DNA of 64,000 nt from Stutzerimonas xanthomarina DSM 18231 (GTDB lineage: Bacteria; Pseudomonadota; Gammaproteobacteria; Pseudomonadales; Pseudomonadaceae). Location of the stretch: the NCBI RefSeq assembly GCF_900129835.1, contig NZ_FQXA01000004.1, positions 248,001-312,000 of the forward strand, read 5' to 3'. This document shows, piece by piece, positions 1-9,339 of this stretch (the stretch's first letter is position 1; every line of letters begins with the position of its first letter). The position numbers were made by a program, and so were the translations under genes. The notes under the pieces are model-generated. The model saw only the letters and a list, made by a program, of their open reading frames with translations. It had not been told where the DNA came from and made no database searches.

Positions 1-950
1 TCGTGTTGGCTGATGACTTCTGGTCGGCGCTGCTCTGGCGCGTGCTGGCCGGCGTTGGCCTGGCCGGTACCTACATGCCCGGGCTCAAAGCCCTGTCCGA
101 ACGGATCGAGGGCCCGGCGCAGTCGCGTGCGATCGCGTTCTACACCGCGAGCTTCGGGCTGGGCACGGCGCTGTCCTTCCTGCTTGCCGGCGAACTGGCG
201 AAGCTTGGCGGCTGGGAACTCCCCGCGCTGCTCAGCGGGGGCTGTGCGCTTCTTGCGTGGGTGATGGTGTGGCGCGGGTTGCCGCCCAAGCCGGTCGCCC
301 TGCATGAGCCGCGGCACTGGCTGGATTTGGCCCCGTTGATGGAACGCCCTGTTATCGCCTATTGCCTGGCCTATGCCATGCACAACCTTGAGCTGTTCGC
401 CTTTCGCGCCTGGCTGGTCGCCTTCATCGTGTTCGCCGGTGACTGGCAGGGCCAGCCGACCTGGCTGAGCGGAACCTGGGTGGCGATGCTGGCGACCCTG
501 ATCGGGATGCCGGCCAGCATTCTTGGCAACGAGATGGCGATTCGCTTCGGCCGGCAGCGCTGGCTGATGACCGTAATGCTGCTGTCCGCCGTGCTGGCTG
601 GCCTCGTCGGGCTTGGCGCGGCGTTGCCATTCTGGGCGCTGTTGATCCTGATCCTCTGCTATAGCGTCACGGTGACCGCGGACTCGGCGGCGCTGACCTC
701 CGGGCTGGTGGCGGTGGCGCCGGCCAGCCACCGGGGCGCGGCCATGGCGCTGTATTCCTGTACCGGCTTTACCGGTGCGTTCCTCGGGCCGCTGCTGTTC
801 GGCATGGTGCTCGACGCGCTGGGCGACGATCAGCTGTCGGGTTGGTGGGCCGCCTTCGCCCTGATGGGGCTGCTGCTGTTGCTCGGTCCGCTGGCCCTGC
901 GTTGGGCGAATCGCCGCGTCGACATACGACCGCAGCCCCAGCGAGTCTGA
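1..950 (+). CDS. MFS transporter, C-terminal part (5' truncated by window edge)
   Basis: About 315 residues are visible and the frame is open to the left edge, so the true start is probably outside the window. The protein is strongly hydrophobic, with some nine or ten membrane segments separated by short charged loops, including Arg-rich turns such as AIRFGRQRW that resemble the cytoplasmic loops of major facilitator permeases. It should be an inner-membrane secondary transporter; the substrate cannot be read from the sequence. It converges on the Lrp-type gene that ends 12 bases downstream. The family assignment rests on the overall pattern rather than a decisive motif. Confidence 0.75.
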   Translation, partial: VLADDFWSALLWRVLAGVGLAGTYMPGLKALSERIEGPAQSRAIAFYTASFGLGTALSFLLAGELAKLGGWELPALLSGGCALLAWVMVWRGLPPKPVALHEPRHWLDLAPLMERPVIAYCLAYAMHNLELFAFRAWLVAFIVFAGDWQGQPTWLSGTWVAMLATLIGMPASILGNEMAIRFGRQRWLMTVMLLSAVLAGLVGLGAALPFWALLILILCYSVTVTADSAALTSGLVAVAPASHRGAAMALYSCTGFTGAFLGPLLFGMVLDALGDDQLSGWWAAFALMGLLLLLGPLALRWANRRVDIRPQPQRV

Positions 951-961
951 CGCTCGCTGCG

Positions 962-1429
962 CTAATCCAACGGCAACTCGGTCGTCCGTTTCACTTCGCT
1001 CATGGCGATATGGGAATGCGCTTCCTGCACGTGCGGCCGCTGCAACAGCTGATCGCGCAGAAAACGCTCGTAGCTGTCGATGTCCTTGGCCACCACCTTG
1101 AGCAGGTAGTCCGACTCGCCGGCCATGGTGTGGCATTCCAGCACCTCGGGATAACCCACGACGGCGCGCTCGAACTCGTCGAGGTTGCTGCGGCCATGCG
1201 CTGACAGCTTGATGTTGACGAACACCGTCATGTTCAGCCCGAGCTTTTTAGGATTGAGCAGCGCGACCTTGCGTTCGATCAGCCCTTCTTCCTGCATGCG
1301 GTTGATGCGGCGCCAGCACGGCGATTGCGACAGCTCGACCTTTTCGGCGATCTCCGCAGCGGACAGGTCGGCGTTGTGTTGCAGCAGCAGCAAAATCTTG
1401 CGGTCGATGCTGCTGAGTGGGGTCTGCAT
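962..1429 (-). CDS. Lrp/AsnC family transcriptional regulator
   Basis: A 155-residue protein of the usual Lrp/AsnC length. The N-terminal winged helix-turn-helix reads SSIDRKILLLLQHNADLSAA and continues through SQSPCWRRINRMQEEGLIE; the C-terminal RAM/ligand domain includes GESDYLLKVVAKDIDSYERF. The frame is open further upstream to 1492, but the start at 1429 fits the family N-terminus and has AAAGAGC a few bases ahead. It is divergent from the indolepyruvate oxidoreductase gene across 239 bases. Lrp-type regulators commonly control a divergent amino acid catabolic gene, so that gene is the likely target (inference), with an amino acid as the likely effector. Confidence 0.9.
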   Translation of the reverse strand: MQTPLSSIDRKILLLLQHNADLSAAEIAEKVELSQSPCWRRINRMQEEGLIERKVALLNPKKLGLNMTVFVNIKLSAHGRSNLDEFERAVVGYPEVLECHTMAGESDYLLKVVAKDIDSYERFLRDQLLQRPHVQEAHSHIAMSEVKRTTELPLD

Positions 1430-1668
1430 GGTTGTGCTCTTTTTGTTGTTGTTAGTGGATGGATCATGCACGCGAGTGCGCTTACACAGCAAAAGTAGAA
1501 AGAAAATCGCTCGGCGTCACGGCCAAACTCTTATCCAACGCGCAACGGTGAGGTGATCCCTTGCTGTGTGCTGGCGTGGGAAAGCTTTCCGTGCAGCTCC
1601 CACAGCCTTGTTAGGCGGATGGCTTAAGAAGCCGTCCAGACTCCGATAAAAACAAACAGGAGCGCCAC

Positions 1669-4600
1669 ATGTCATTGGCCGAGATCCGCCTGGATGACAA
1701 GTACCGGCTCGCAACCGGACATCTGTACCTCACCGGCACCCAGGCGCTGACCCGCCTGCCCATGCTGCAGCATCAACGCGACCAAGCCCAAAACCTGAAC
1801 ACCGGTTGCTTTATCTCCGGCTACCGCGGCTCGCCGCTGGGCATGCTGGACAAAAGCCTCTGGGAAGCGCGCGATTACCTGAAGCAGCACGCCATCCATT
1901 TCCAGCCGGGCCTCAACGAGGAACTGGCGGCGACGGCGGTCTGGGGCAGTCAGCAGACCAACCTGTTTCCGGGCGCCAAGTACGACGGCGTGTTCGCCAT
2001 GTGGTACGGCAAGGGGCCGGGTGTCGACCGCTCCGGTGACGTCTTCAAGCACGGCAACGCGGCTGGCGTCTCGCCCCATGGCGGCGTGCTGCTGCTGGCC
2101 GGCGACGACCACGGCTGCAAATCCTCGACATTGCCGCACCAGAGTGAACACGCATTCATTGCCGCCTCGATCCCGGTGCTCAACCCGTCCAACGTCCAGG
2201 AAATCCTCGACTACGGCATCATCGGCTGGGAGCTGTCGCGCTATTCCGGTTGCTGGGTGGCGCTCAAGACCATCGCCGAGAACGTCGACTCCTCCGCGGT
2301 TGTTGAAGTCGATCCGCTCCGCGTGAAAACGCGCATCCCTGATGACTTCGAACTGCCCGAAGACGGCGTACACATCCGCTGGCCGGACCCGCCGCTGGCG
2401 CAGGAAAAGCGCCTCAATCTGTACAAGATCTACGCCGCGCGCGCCTTTGCCCGGGCCAACAATCTCAACCAGGTGATGCTCGATTCGCCGAACCCGCGAC
2501 TGGGCATCATCACTACTGGCAAGTCCTATCTCGATGTTCGCCAGGCACTGGACGACCTCGGGCTGGACGAAGCGCTGTGCGCCTCCGTCGGCCTGCGCGT
2601 ATTGAAAGTCGGCATGAGCTGGCCGCTGGAGCCGGTTTCCGTGCATGAATTTGCCCAGGGTCTCGACGAGATTCTGGTGGTCGAGGAAAAGCGCAGCATC
2701 CTCGAAGACCAGCTCACCGGGCAGCTCTACAACTGGCCGCTGGACAAGCGCCCACGGGTGGTCGGCGAGTTCGATGAGCACGGTACGTCCTTGCTGCCGA
2801 ACCTCTCCGAACTGACCCCGGCGATGATCGCCCGGGTGATCGCCAAGCGTCTCGCGCCGATCTACACCAGCGACAGCATCCAGGCGCGGCTCGCGTTTCT
2901 GTCAGCGAAGGAAAAGGCGCTGGCCGCTCGTAGCTATGACACTGTGCGCACGCCGCATTACTGCTCCGGCTGCCCGCACAACACCTCGACCAAGGTGCCG
3001 GAGGGCAGCCGCGCCTCGGCCGGCATTGGCTGTCACTACATGGTGCAGTGGATGGATCGGCGCACCGAGACCTTCACCCAGATGGGTGGCGAGGGCGTCA
3101 ACTGGATCGGCCAGGCGCCGTTCACTGACACGCCGCACATGTTCCAGAACCTCGGCGACGGCACCTACTTCCACTCTGGCAGCCTGGCCGTGCGCGCCGC
3201 AGTGGCGGCCGGGGTGAACATCACCTTCAAGATTCTCTACAACGATGCAGTGGCCATGACCGGTGGCCAGCCCATCGACGGCGAACTGCGTGTCGATCAG
3301 CTCAGTCGGCAGATCGCTGATGAAGGCGTGAAACGCATCGCGCTGGTCAGTGACGAGCCGGACAAATACCCGACCCGCGAAACCTTTGCGCAGATCACCA
3401 GCTTCCATCACCGTCGCGATCTGGACGCCGTGCAGCGCGAGCTGCGCGAGTTCAAGGGTGTCTCGGTGATCATCTATGACCAGACGTGCGCCACCGAGAA
3501 GCGTCGTCGGCGCAAGCGCGGCAAGCTGGAAGATCCGGCCAAGCGTGCCTTCATCAACCCGGCCGTTTGCGAGGGCTGTGGCGACTGCGGCGAGAAGTCC
3601 AACTGCCTGGCGGTGATGCCGCTGGAAACCGAACTGGGGCGCAAGCGCGAGATCGACCAGAACGCCTGCAACAAGGACTTTTCCTGCGTCGAAGGCTTCT
3701 GCCCGAGCTTTGTCACCGTGCACGGTGGCGGGCTGCGCAAGCCTGAGGCCATGGCGGGCGGTATCGAGGCAGCGACATTGCCTGAGCCGCAGCACCCGAT
3801 GCTGGACCGCCCTTGGAACGTGCTGATTCCAGGCGTTGGCGGCAGCGGTGTGACCACCCTCGGCGCGCTGCTGGGCATGGCTGCGCATCTGGAAGGCAAG
3901 GGCTGCACCGTGCTCGACCAGGCCGGTCTGGCGCAGAAGTTCGGCCCGGTGGTCACTCACGTGCGTATCGCCGCCAAGCAAGACGATATCTATGCCGTGC
4001 GCATCGCCGCAGGCGAAACCGATCTGCTGCTGGGCTGCGATCTGGTGGTGGCTGCCGGCGAGGATTCCCTGACCCGCCTCAACGATCAGATCAGTAACGC
4101 GGTGATCAATAGTCACGAGTCGGCAACCGCTGAGTTCACCCGTAACCCTGATGCTCAGGTGCCGGGCAAGGCCATGCGTGATGCGCTGGTCGATGCGGTG
4201 GGCGCAGAGAAAACCCACTTCATCGACGCGACCTACCTGGCCACTCGGCTGCTGGGCGATAGCATCGCCACCAACCTGTTCCTGTTGGGCTTTGCCTATC
4301 AGCAGGGGTTGTTGCCGCTGTCCGCTGAGGCCATCGAAAAGGCCATCAGCATCAACGGCGTCGCCGCACAGCTGAACCAGCAAGCGTTCCGCTGGGGCCG
4401 TCGTGCGGCACTGGAGCGCGAGGCGGTCGAGAAGCTGGCGCGTCCGGCTGAAATGGCCGAGCCTATTTGCCAGACCCTGGAAGAAATCGTCGACTGGCGC
4501 ATGAACTTCCTCACCCGCTACCAGAATGCGGCCTATGCCAAGCGCTATCGCTCGATGGTCGAGCGCGTGCGTGCGGTGGATGCCGCGGATGACCTGGCGC

Positions 4601-5139
4601 TCTCGAAAGCCGTGGCGCGTTACTACTTCAAGCTGCTCGCCTACAAGGACGAGTACGAGGTGGCGCGGCTGTACAGCGAGCCGGAGTTTCGCCAGCAGCT
4701 CGAGGCGCAGTTCGAAGGCGACTACAAGCTGCAGTTCCACCTGGCACCGGCCTGGCTGGCCAAACGCGACAGCACCACTGGCGAGCCGCGCAAGCGTGAA
4801 CTTGGGCCTTGGGTGCTGAACGCCTTCAACGTGCTGGCCAAGCTGAAATTCCTGCGCGGGACGCCGCTGGACGTGTTCGGCTACGGCCATGACCGCCGTG
4901 TGGAGCGCGAGTTGATCAGCGAGTACGAGCGCAACCTCGACGGACTGCTGGCGAAACTCAAGCCGACCAACTATCGCACCGCTGTGGCTATCGCCGCGCT
5001 ACCCGAGCTGATCCGTGGTTATGGCCCGGTGAAGGAGCGCTCGATCGCCAAGGCTCGTCAGCAGGAGAAGCTACTCAAGGAGCAGCTGAACCGTGGCGAC
5101 GAGGTGCAGGCCGTGCGGTTGTTTGAGCCCGCGGCGTGA
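1669..5139 (+). CDS. Indolepyruvate ferredoxin oxidoreductase, fused alpha-beta form
   Basis: At 1156 residues this matches the fused IorAB-like proteins of aerobic proteobacteria. It oxidatively decarboxylates aryl- or branched-chain 2-oxo acids to acyl-CoA, passing electrons to ferredoxin. The thiamine diphosphate part comes first. CSGCPHNTST lies near residue 432, a ferredoxin-like cluster region begins near residue 634 (CEGCGDC, then further Cys to about 680), and the gamma-type domain begins near 722 with GVGGSGVTTLGALLG. An AGGAG ribosome site sits just ahead of the ATG. The divergent Lrp-type gene and downstream amino acid dehydrogenase fit a role after transamination of aromatic or branched amino acids. 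The exact keto acid is not determined. Confidence 0.92.
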   Translation: MSLAEIRLDDKYRLATGHLYLTGTQALTRLPMLQHQRDQAQNLNTGCFISGYRGSPLGMLDKSLWEARDYLKQHAIHFQPGLNEELAATAVWGSQQTNLFPGAKYDGVFAMWYGKGPGVDRSGDVFKHGNAAGVSPHGGVLLLAGDDHGCKSSTLPHQSEHAFIAASIPVLNPSNVQEILDYGIIGWELSRYSGCWVALKTIAENVDSSAVVEVDPLRVKTRIPDDFELPEDGVHIRWPDPPLAQEKRLNLYKIYAARAFARANNLNQVMLDSPNPRLGIITTGKSYLDVRQALDDLGLDEALCASVGLRVLKVGMSWPLEPVSVHEFAQGLDEILVVEEKRSILEDQLTGQLYNWPLDKRPRVVGEFDEHGTSLLPNLSELTPAMIARVIAKRLAPIYTSDSIQARLAFLSAKEKALAARSYDTVRTPHYCSGCPHNTSTKVPEGSRASAGIGCHYMVQWMDRRTETFTQMGGEGVNWIGQAPFTDTPHMFQNLGDGTYFHSGSLAVRAAVAAGVNITFKILYNDAVAMTGGQPIDGELRVDQLSRQIADEGVKRIALVSDEPDKYPTRETFAQITSFHHRRDLDAVQRELREFKGVSVIIYDQTCATEKRRRRKRGKLEDPAKRAFINPAVCEGCGDCGEKSNCLAVMPLETELGRKREIDQNACNKDFSCVEGFCPSFVTVHGGGLRKPEAMAGGIEAATLPEPQHPMLDRPWNVLIPGVGGSGVTTLGALLGMAAHLEGKGCTVLDQAGLAQKFGPVVTHVRIAAKQDDIYAVRIAAGETDLLLGCDLVVAAGEDSLTRLNDQISNAVINSHESATAEFTRNPDAQVPGKAMRDALVDAVGAEKTHFIDATYLATRLLGDSIATNLFLLGFAYQQGLLPLSAEAIEKAISINGVAAQLNQQAFRWGRRAALEREAVEKLARPAEMAEPICQTLEEIVDWRMNFLTRYQNAAYAKRYRSMVERVRAVDAADDLALSKAVARYYFKLLAYKDEYEVARLYSEPEFRQQLEAQFEGDYKLQFHLAPAWLAKRDSTTGEPRKRELGPWVLNAFNVLAKLKFLRGTPLDVFGYGHDRRVERELISEYERNLDGLLAKLKPTNYRTAVAIAALPELIRGYGPVKERSIAKARQQEKLLKEQLNRGDEVQAVRLFEPAA

Positions 5140-5474
5140 ACCCAGGGTGGGCTTCGGCCCACCGGCAGCGGTTGTGGGTTGTGAGGGCTAACGCCCGTCG
5201 TAGGGCGAGTCGGGAATCTGGTGGGCTGAAGCCCACCCTACGAGTGGCGATCGTGCCGGGCCCGGCTCACCTACCTCACAGCCGCTGAGGCTGGCTCGAT
5301 GCGCCGAACGACACCAACCGTAGGGTGGGCTTCAGCCCACCGCATCCCAAGGACGTGTGTACCGGGAGCGCCGACAGGCCAGCCTACGAAAGGGCCCCTA
5401 GTAAGGCGCCCAGAACATATGAAGGCGCTTGGTAACAGCGCTCTCGAACAGAACAACAAAAGAGGAATCCGCAA
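5140..5474. other. Intergenic region with three palindromic repeat units
   Basis: No gene is seen. The stretch carries three copies of a GGTGGGC-N4-GCCCACC hairpin (5146-5163, 5220-5237, 5324-5341). The second and third have the flanking CTACG/CGTAG on their inner sides, so they form an inverted pair. The first begins seven bases after the oxidoreductase stop and may help end or stabilise that transcript. The end of the stretch holds the ribosome site (AGAGGAAT) of the next gene. Confidence 0.7.
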
Positions 5475-6569
5475 ATGTCCGTTTTCACCCATCCCGATTT
5501 CGATGGCCACGAACAGGTGGTGTTCTGCCATGACAAGGCATCGGGTCTGCGCGCCATCATCGCCATCCATGACACCACGCTCGGCCCGGCGTTGGGCGGC
5601 TGCCGCATGTTTCCCTACGCCAGCGACGACGATGCCGTGCGCGACGTGCTGCGTCTGTCTCGCGGCATGACGCTGAAGTCGTCCTTGGCCGGTCTCAAGC
5701 TCGGCGGCGGCAAAGCCGTGATCATCGGTAACCCGCATACCGGCAAGAGCCAGGCCCTGCTGCATGCCATGGGCGATTTCGTCGACAGCCTCGGTGGTCG
5801 CTACATCACGGCGGCCGATTCCGGCACTGGCGAGCCGGAAATGCAGGCCTTTGCCCAGCGCACCCGCCATGTCATCGGCGCTACACCTCGCACCACGCTG
5901 GACGGCAGCATCGCCAGCGGCGACCCGTCACCGTCCACCGCGCTCGGTGTATTCGTCGGCCTGCGTGAGGCCGTGCGCCAGCGCCTCGGTCGGGATGATC
6001 TGCAGGGGTTGAAAGTTGCGATCCAGGGTGTCGGCCATGTCGGGCTCGGTCTGGCCCGCCACCTCAAACAAGCCGGCGCCGAGCTGTGGGTCTGCGACAT
6101 CTTCGATGCCAACGTGCGACAGGCCGTCGAAGAGCTGGGCGCGAACGCCGTGCGCCCGCACGACATCTACGGCTTGGATGTGGATGTGTTCGCGCCCTGC
6201 GCCATGGGCGGCATCCTCAACGCCGAAACCCTTCAGCACCTGCGTGCGCCGGTGATCGCCGGTGCCGCGAACAACCAGCTGGCGAGCCCGGAGATCGGCG
6301 TCGAGCTGCAGCGTCGCAATCATCTGTACGCGCCGGATTATGCGATCAACGCCGGCGGCATCATTGATGTGTATTACCAACGGGTGGGTGGCAACGCGGC
6401 GCAGATCGATGCGCACGTCAAAGGCATCGCCGACACGCTGCGTGAAATCTTCAACCGTGCTGCGGCCAGTGGCGAGCCGACCTCGATCATTGCGGACCGT
6501 CTAGCCCTGGAGCGGCTCCAGGACGGCGAGCGGGTCGGACAGCCTAGCGAGCAACGGCTGCACGCATAA
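5475..6569 (+). CDS. Glu/Leu/Phe/Val dehydrogenase (leucine dehydrogenase type)
   Basis: A 364-residue NAD-dependent amino acid dehydrogenase catalysing reversible oxidative deamination of branched-chain or aromatic amino acids to 2-oxo acids. Lys68 (MTLKSS) and Lys80 (LGGGKA) match the two catalytic and binding lysines known in leucine dehydrogenases, and a Rossmann motif [17 protein letters not shown] begins near residue 180. It lies 335 bases after the ferredoxin oxidoreductase, separated by hairpin repeats, so it probably has its own transcript. Its products would be substrates for that oxidoreductase. Leu versus Val versus Phe preference cannot be settled from sequence. Confidence 0.9.
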   Translation: MSVFTHPDFDGHEQVVFCHDKASGLRAIIAIHDTTLGPALGGCRMFPYASDDDAVRDVLRLSRGMTLKSSLAGLKLGGGKAVIIGNPHTGKSQALLHAMGDFVDSLGGRYITAADSGTGEPEMQAFAQRTRHVIGATPRTTLDGSIASGDPSPSTALGVFVGLREAVRQRLGRDDLQGLKVAIQGVGHVGLGLARHLKQAGAELWVCDIFDANVRQAVEELGANAVRPHDIYGLDVDVFAPCAMGGILNAETLQHLRAPVIAGAANNQLASPEIGVELQRRNHLYAPDYAINAGGIIDVYYQRVGGNAAQIDAHVKGIADTLREIFNRAAASGEPTSIIADRLALERLQDGERVGQPSEQRLHA

Positions 6570-6575
6570 GCGTTG

Positions 6576-6602
6576 GCGGCCTGTGCCGCCCGTTCTTTTT
6601 AG
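6576..6602 (+). terminator. Intrinsic terminator after the amino acid dehydrogenase
   Basis: A GGCGGC/GCCGCC stem with a CTGT loop is followed by CGTTC and a T run, starting six bases after the stop codon. This is a standard Rho-independent terminator and separates the dehydrogenase from the transporter gene that follows. Confidence 0.8.
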
Positions 6603-6743
6603 CATTGAAGCCGTACTGCCAAGCCCTTAGCGGAAACAGCGAACGGACCGCCCAGCCAATCTAGGCTCGGACGGCCCTTTAGCTCGTTTTCGCGGTACAC
6701 CCAACGACATCAGCCTGACAAAAACAACAAGCAGGAATCCGCA

Positions 6744-8153
6744 ATGACTGACAAAAGCAGCCTCGCCGCCGGTACGCTCGGTGGCGCCTCCGTCCGAACT
6801 CAGCAAAGCGCGGCGCGCGGCCTCTGGTCCTCGCGCTGGGTGTTCTTCCTGGCCGCCACCGGGTCGGCGGTCGGCCTGGGCAATATCTGGAAATTCCCCT
6901 ACATCACCGGCGAAAACGGCGGTGGCGCCTTTGTGCTGGTCTATCTCGGCTGCATTCTGTTGATCGGTATTCCGTTGCTGATGGCTGAAGTGATGATCGG
7001 CCGCCGCGGTCGGCAGAACCCCGACGGCGCTGTTGCGCGCCTGGCTCGGGAAGCAGGGGCCAGTACGAAATGGCGCGTGGCGGGTTGGCTTGGCGGGCTG
7101 ACCGGCTTTCTTATTCTCAGCTTTTATCTGGTGGTGGCCGGCTGGGCCCTGGCTTACGTGCCGACCACCCTCAGCGGCGGCTTCAACGGTGTGACCGGAG
7201 AGGCGAGCGGCGAACTGTTCGGCGCTTTGCTCGCCAACCCGCTGCGGCTGATCCTTTGCGGCAGCCTGGTGCTGGCAGCGACCATGTTGATCGTCGGGCT
7301 TGGGGTGCGCGGCGGGCTGGAGCGTTCGCTGCGTTTCCTGATGCCGGGCCTGTTCGTCCTCTTGCTGGCGCTGGTCGGCTATGCGGCGCTCAACGGTGAG
7401 TTCGCCCGCGGCGTGGAATTCCTGTTCGTGCCGGACTTCTCCAAGCTGACCGCCACCAGCGTTCTGATTGCACTGGGGCATGCCTTCTTCACGCTCAGCC
7501 TCGGCTGCGGCGCGATGATGGTGTATGGCTCCTACCTGCCGGAAGGCACTTCGATCGCCAAAACCTCGATTCTGGTTGCCCTCGCTGATACGGCCGTCGC
7601 CCTGCTGGCCGGCCTGGCGATCTTTCCGCTGGTATTCGGCAATGGTCTGGAGCCGGGTGCTGGGCCTGGGCTGATCTTCGTCACCCTGCCGATCGCCTTC
7701 GGGCAGATGCCGCTGGGCCAGCTTGTGGGTGGGTTGTTCTTCATCATGCTGGTGATCGCCGCGCTGACGTCGGCCATATCGCTGAGCGAGCCGAGCATCG
7801 CCTGGATGACCGAGCGCTTCGGTATGAGCCGCATGAAGGCGGTGCTGACCAGCGGCGCGTTGTTGTGGCTGCTGAGCTTGGGCAGCGTGTTCTCGTTCAA
7901 CTATTGGTCCGAGTACATGCTGTTCGGTAAAACCTTCTTTGACAGTCTCGATTACCTGACCACCAATTGGCTGATGCCGTTGGGCGGGCTGTGTACGGTG
8001 CTGTTCACCGGCTGGGTGCTGAAGGAGCAAACGGTGCGCGAGGCCATCGGCATTGGTCAGGGCGGGCTGTTCCGCGCGTGGTGGTTGCTGCTGCGCTTCG
8101 GCACACCACTGGCGATCGTGCTGGTATTTCTCAATCTGAGCGGTTTGATTTAA
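6744..8153 (+). CDS. Neurotransmitter:sodium symporter (NSS) family transporter
   Basis: A 469-residue inner-membrane Na+-coupled transporter of the LeuT/SNF family. The first membrane helix carries the family signature AVGLGNIWKFPYITGENGGG, which in LeuT contributes to the sodium and substrate sites. About eleven to twelve helices follow, with short loops. A GCAGGAAT ribosome site precedes the ATG. The neighbouring amino acid dehydrogenase suggests amino acid import (inference). A paralogue lies at 9340-10806; the two share the N-terminal signature and overall layout. Confidence 0.93.
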   Translation: MTDKSSLAAGTLGGASVRTQQSAARGLWSSRWVFFLAATGSAVGLGNIWKFPYITGENGGGAFVLVYLGCILLIGIPLLMAEVMIGRRGRQNPDGAVARLAREAGASTKWRVAGWLGGLTGFLILSFYLVVAGWALAYVPTTLSGGFNGVTGEASGELFGALLANPLRLILCGSLVLAATMLIVGLGVRGGLERSLRFLMPGLFVLLLALVGYAALNGEFARGVEFLFVPDFSKLTATSVLIALGHAFFTLSLGCGAMMVYGSYLPEGTSIAKTSILVALADTAVALLAGLAIFPLVFGNGLEPGAGPGLIFVTLPIAFGQMPLGQLVGGLFFIMLVIAALTSAISLSEPSIAWMTERFGMSRMKAVLTSGALLWLLSLGSVFSFNYWSEYMLFGKTFFDSLDYLTTNWLMPLGGLCTVLFTGWVLKEQTVREAIGIGQGGLFRAWWLLLRFGTPLAIVLVFLNLSGLI

Positions 8154-8582
8154 CCGGCATTGGCGATCTTAGTCGTATGACAGGGCAGCGGCCTGCACAG
8201 GCCTCGGTGGGCTAAAGCCCACCCTACGCAGCTGGGGATCAGGCGACCCTCGGTCGAAAAAAGTAGGGTGGGCTTCAGCCCACCAGCCCACGGGAGCGAA
8301 CCAGAGAATGCGGTGTCTGGCAGCGCGCTTGTCAGCTTTTCGTTACGTAGGACGGCTTACAAGCTCCTCCTCCGGGCCTTCCATCGCGTTGTAAAGAAAA
8401 GCTTCCAGCTCAGCCTTCGCAACGCTGCGCATGGCACTGAATGTGGGCTTGTGGAGCTCCTCCGACTGGTTTGTGATGGGCGCGGCCAAGTCGACTCCGC
8501 ATGCTTAGCGGGCTTATCCACAAACATGGCCACGGGGTGGTCATAGGGTTTGCCTTATTGAGAAACCTGCACTGGGAGCGTT
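8154..8582. other. Intergenic region with an inverted pair of palindromic repeats
   Basis: No gene could be supported. Two hairpin repeats, GGTGGGC-TAAA-GCCCACC (8206-8223) and GGTGGGC-TTCA-GCCCACC (8267-8284), face each other with CTACG/GTAGG on their inner sides. The rest, about 8290-8570, has no convincing reading frame and ends with the GGGAGCG ribosome site of the isomerase gene. Confidence 0.65.
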
Positions 8583-9263
8583 ATGAGCACTGACACAACC
8601 ACAACGGCCGGTTCGGCAGCCATGCTGAAGCTCTACGGCTACTGGCGTTCCAGCGCGGCCTACCGGGTACGCATTGCGTTGAATCTGAAAGGCCTCGCCT
8701 ACGAGAACCTGCCCGTGCATCTGGTCAAGGACGGCGGCCAGCAGCGTTCGGCGGAGTACAAGGCACTCAATCCGCAGGAGCTGGTGCCGCTGCTGGTCGA
8801 CGGTGACGAGCGCATCAGTCAATCGCTGGCGATTCTTGAATACCTGGAGGAGATCTTTCCGCTGCCGGCGTTGCTGCCGGATGACCCCGCCGATCGTGCT
8901 CGGGTGCGCTCGTTGGCGCTGCACATTGCCTGCGACCTGCACCCGCTGAACAACCTGCGCGTGCTGCAGTACCTCAGTGGCCCGCTGGGCCTCCAGGATG
9001 AGGCGAAGCAGCAGTGGATCCAGCACTGGATCACCACAGGGCTCGCCGGGGTCGAGGAGGGGCTGGCTGCCTTCGACGGCAAACTGTCACTCGGCAGACG
9101 GCCGGGTTATCTGGAGGCATGCCTGATTCCTCAGGTATACAATGCGCGCCGTTTTGCCTGTGACCTCAGTGCGTACCCGCGCATTTTGCAGATGACCGAG
9201 CAGTGCGTAGCCCTCGAAGCCTTTGCCAAAGCAGCTCCGGAGGTGCAGCCCGACGCTCAATAA
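8583..9263 (+). CDS. maiA: Maleylacetoacetate isomerase, zeta-class GST fold
   Basis: A 226-residue glutathione S-transferase-like protein. It isomerises maleylacetoacetate to fumarylacetoacetate in tyrosine/homogentisate breakdown. The N-terminal thioredoxin-like fold has the zeta-class active-site motif YWRSSAAYRVRIAL, followed by LNPQELVPLLVDG and SLAILEYLEE of the glutathione site. An alternative start at codon 14 gives the shorter classical N-terminus, but GGGAGCG ahead of 8583 favours the longer form. The other homogentisate enzymes are absent from the window, yet phenylalanine hydroxylase lies at 17.6 kb, upstream in the same pathway. Confidence 0.9.
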   Translation: MSTDTTTTAGSAAMLKLYGYWRSSAAYRVRIALNLKGLAYENLPVHLVKDGGQQRSAEYKALNPQELVPLLVDGDERISQSLAILEYLEEIFPLPALLPDDPADRARVRSLALHIACDLHPLNNLRVLQYLSGPLGLQDEAKQQWIQHWITTGLAGVEEGLAAFDGKLSLGRRPGYLEACLIPQVYNARRFACDLSAYPRILQMTEQCVALEAFAKAAPEVQPDAQ

Positions 9264-9339
9264 TTTGCCTTGCCACTCCGTCGCGCCACGCGCGCGGCGG
9301 GTTCGATTATCGTCACAGATAAAAATAAACAGGTGACGC

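Noticed and set aside
2902..4890. Very long minus-strand frame (662 codons) inside the indolepyruvate oxidoreductase gene
   Set aside because: It is the antisense of a high-GC gene, rich in His, Gln and Arg; the plus-strand frame has full family motifs.
6627..8030. 467-codon minus-strand frame opposite the first NSS transporter
   Set aside because: Composition is typical of antisense shadow, and the transporter has the family signature and ribosome site.
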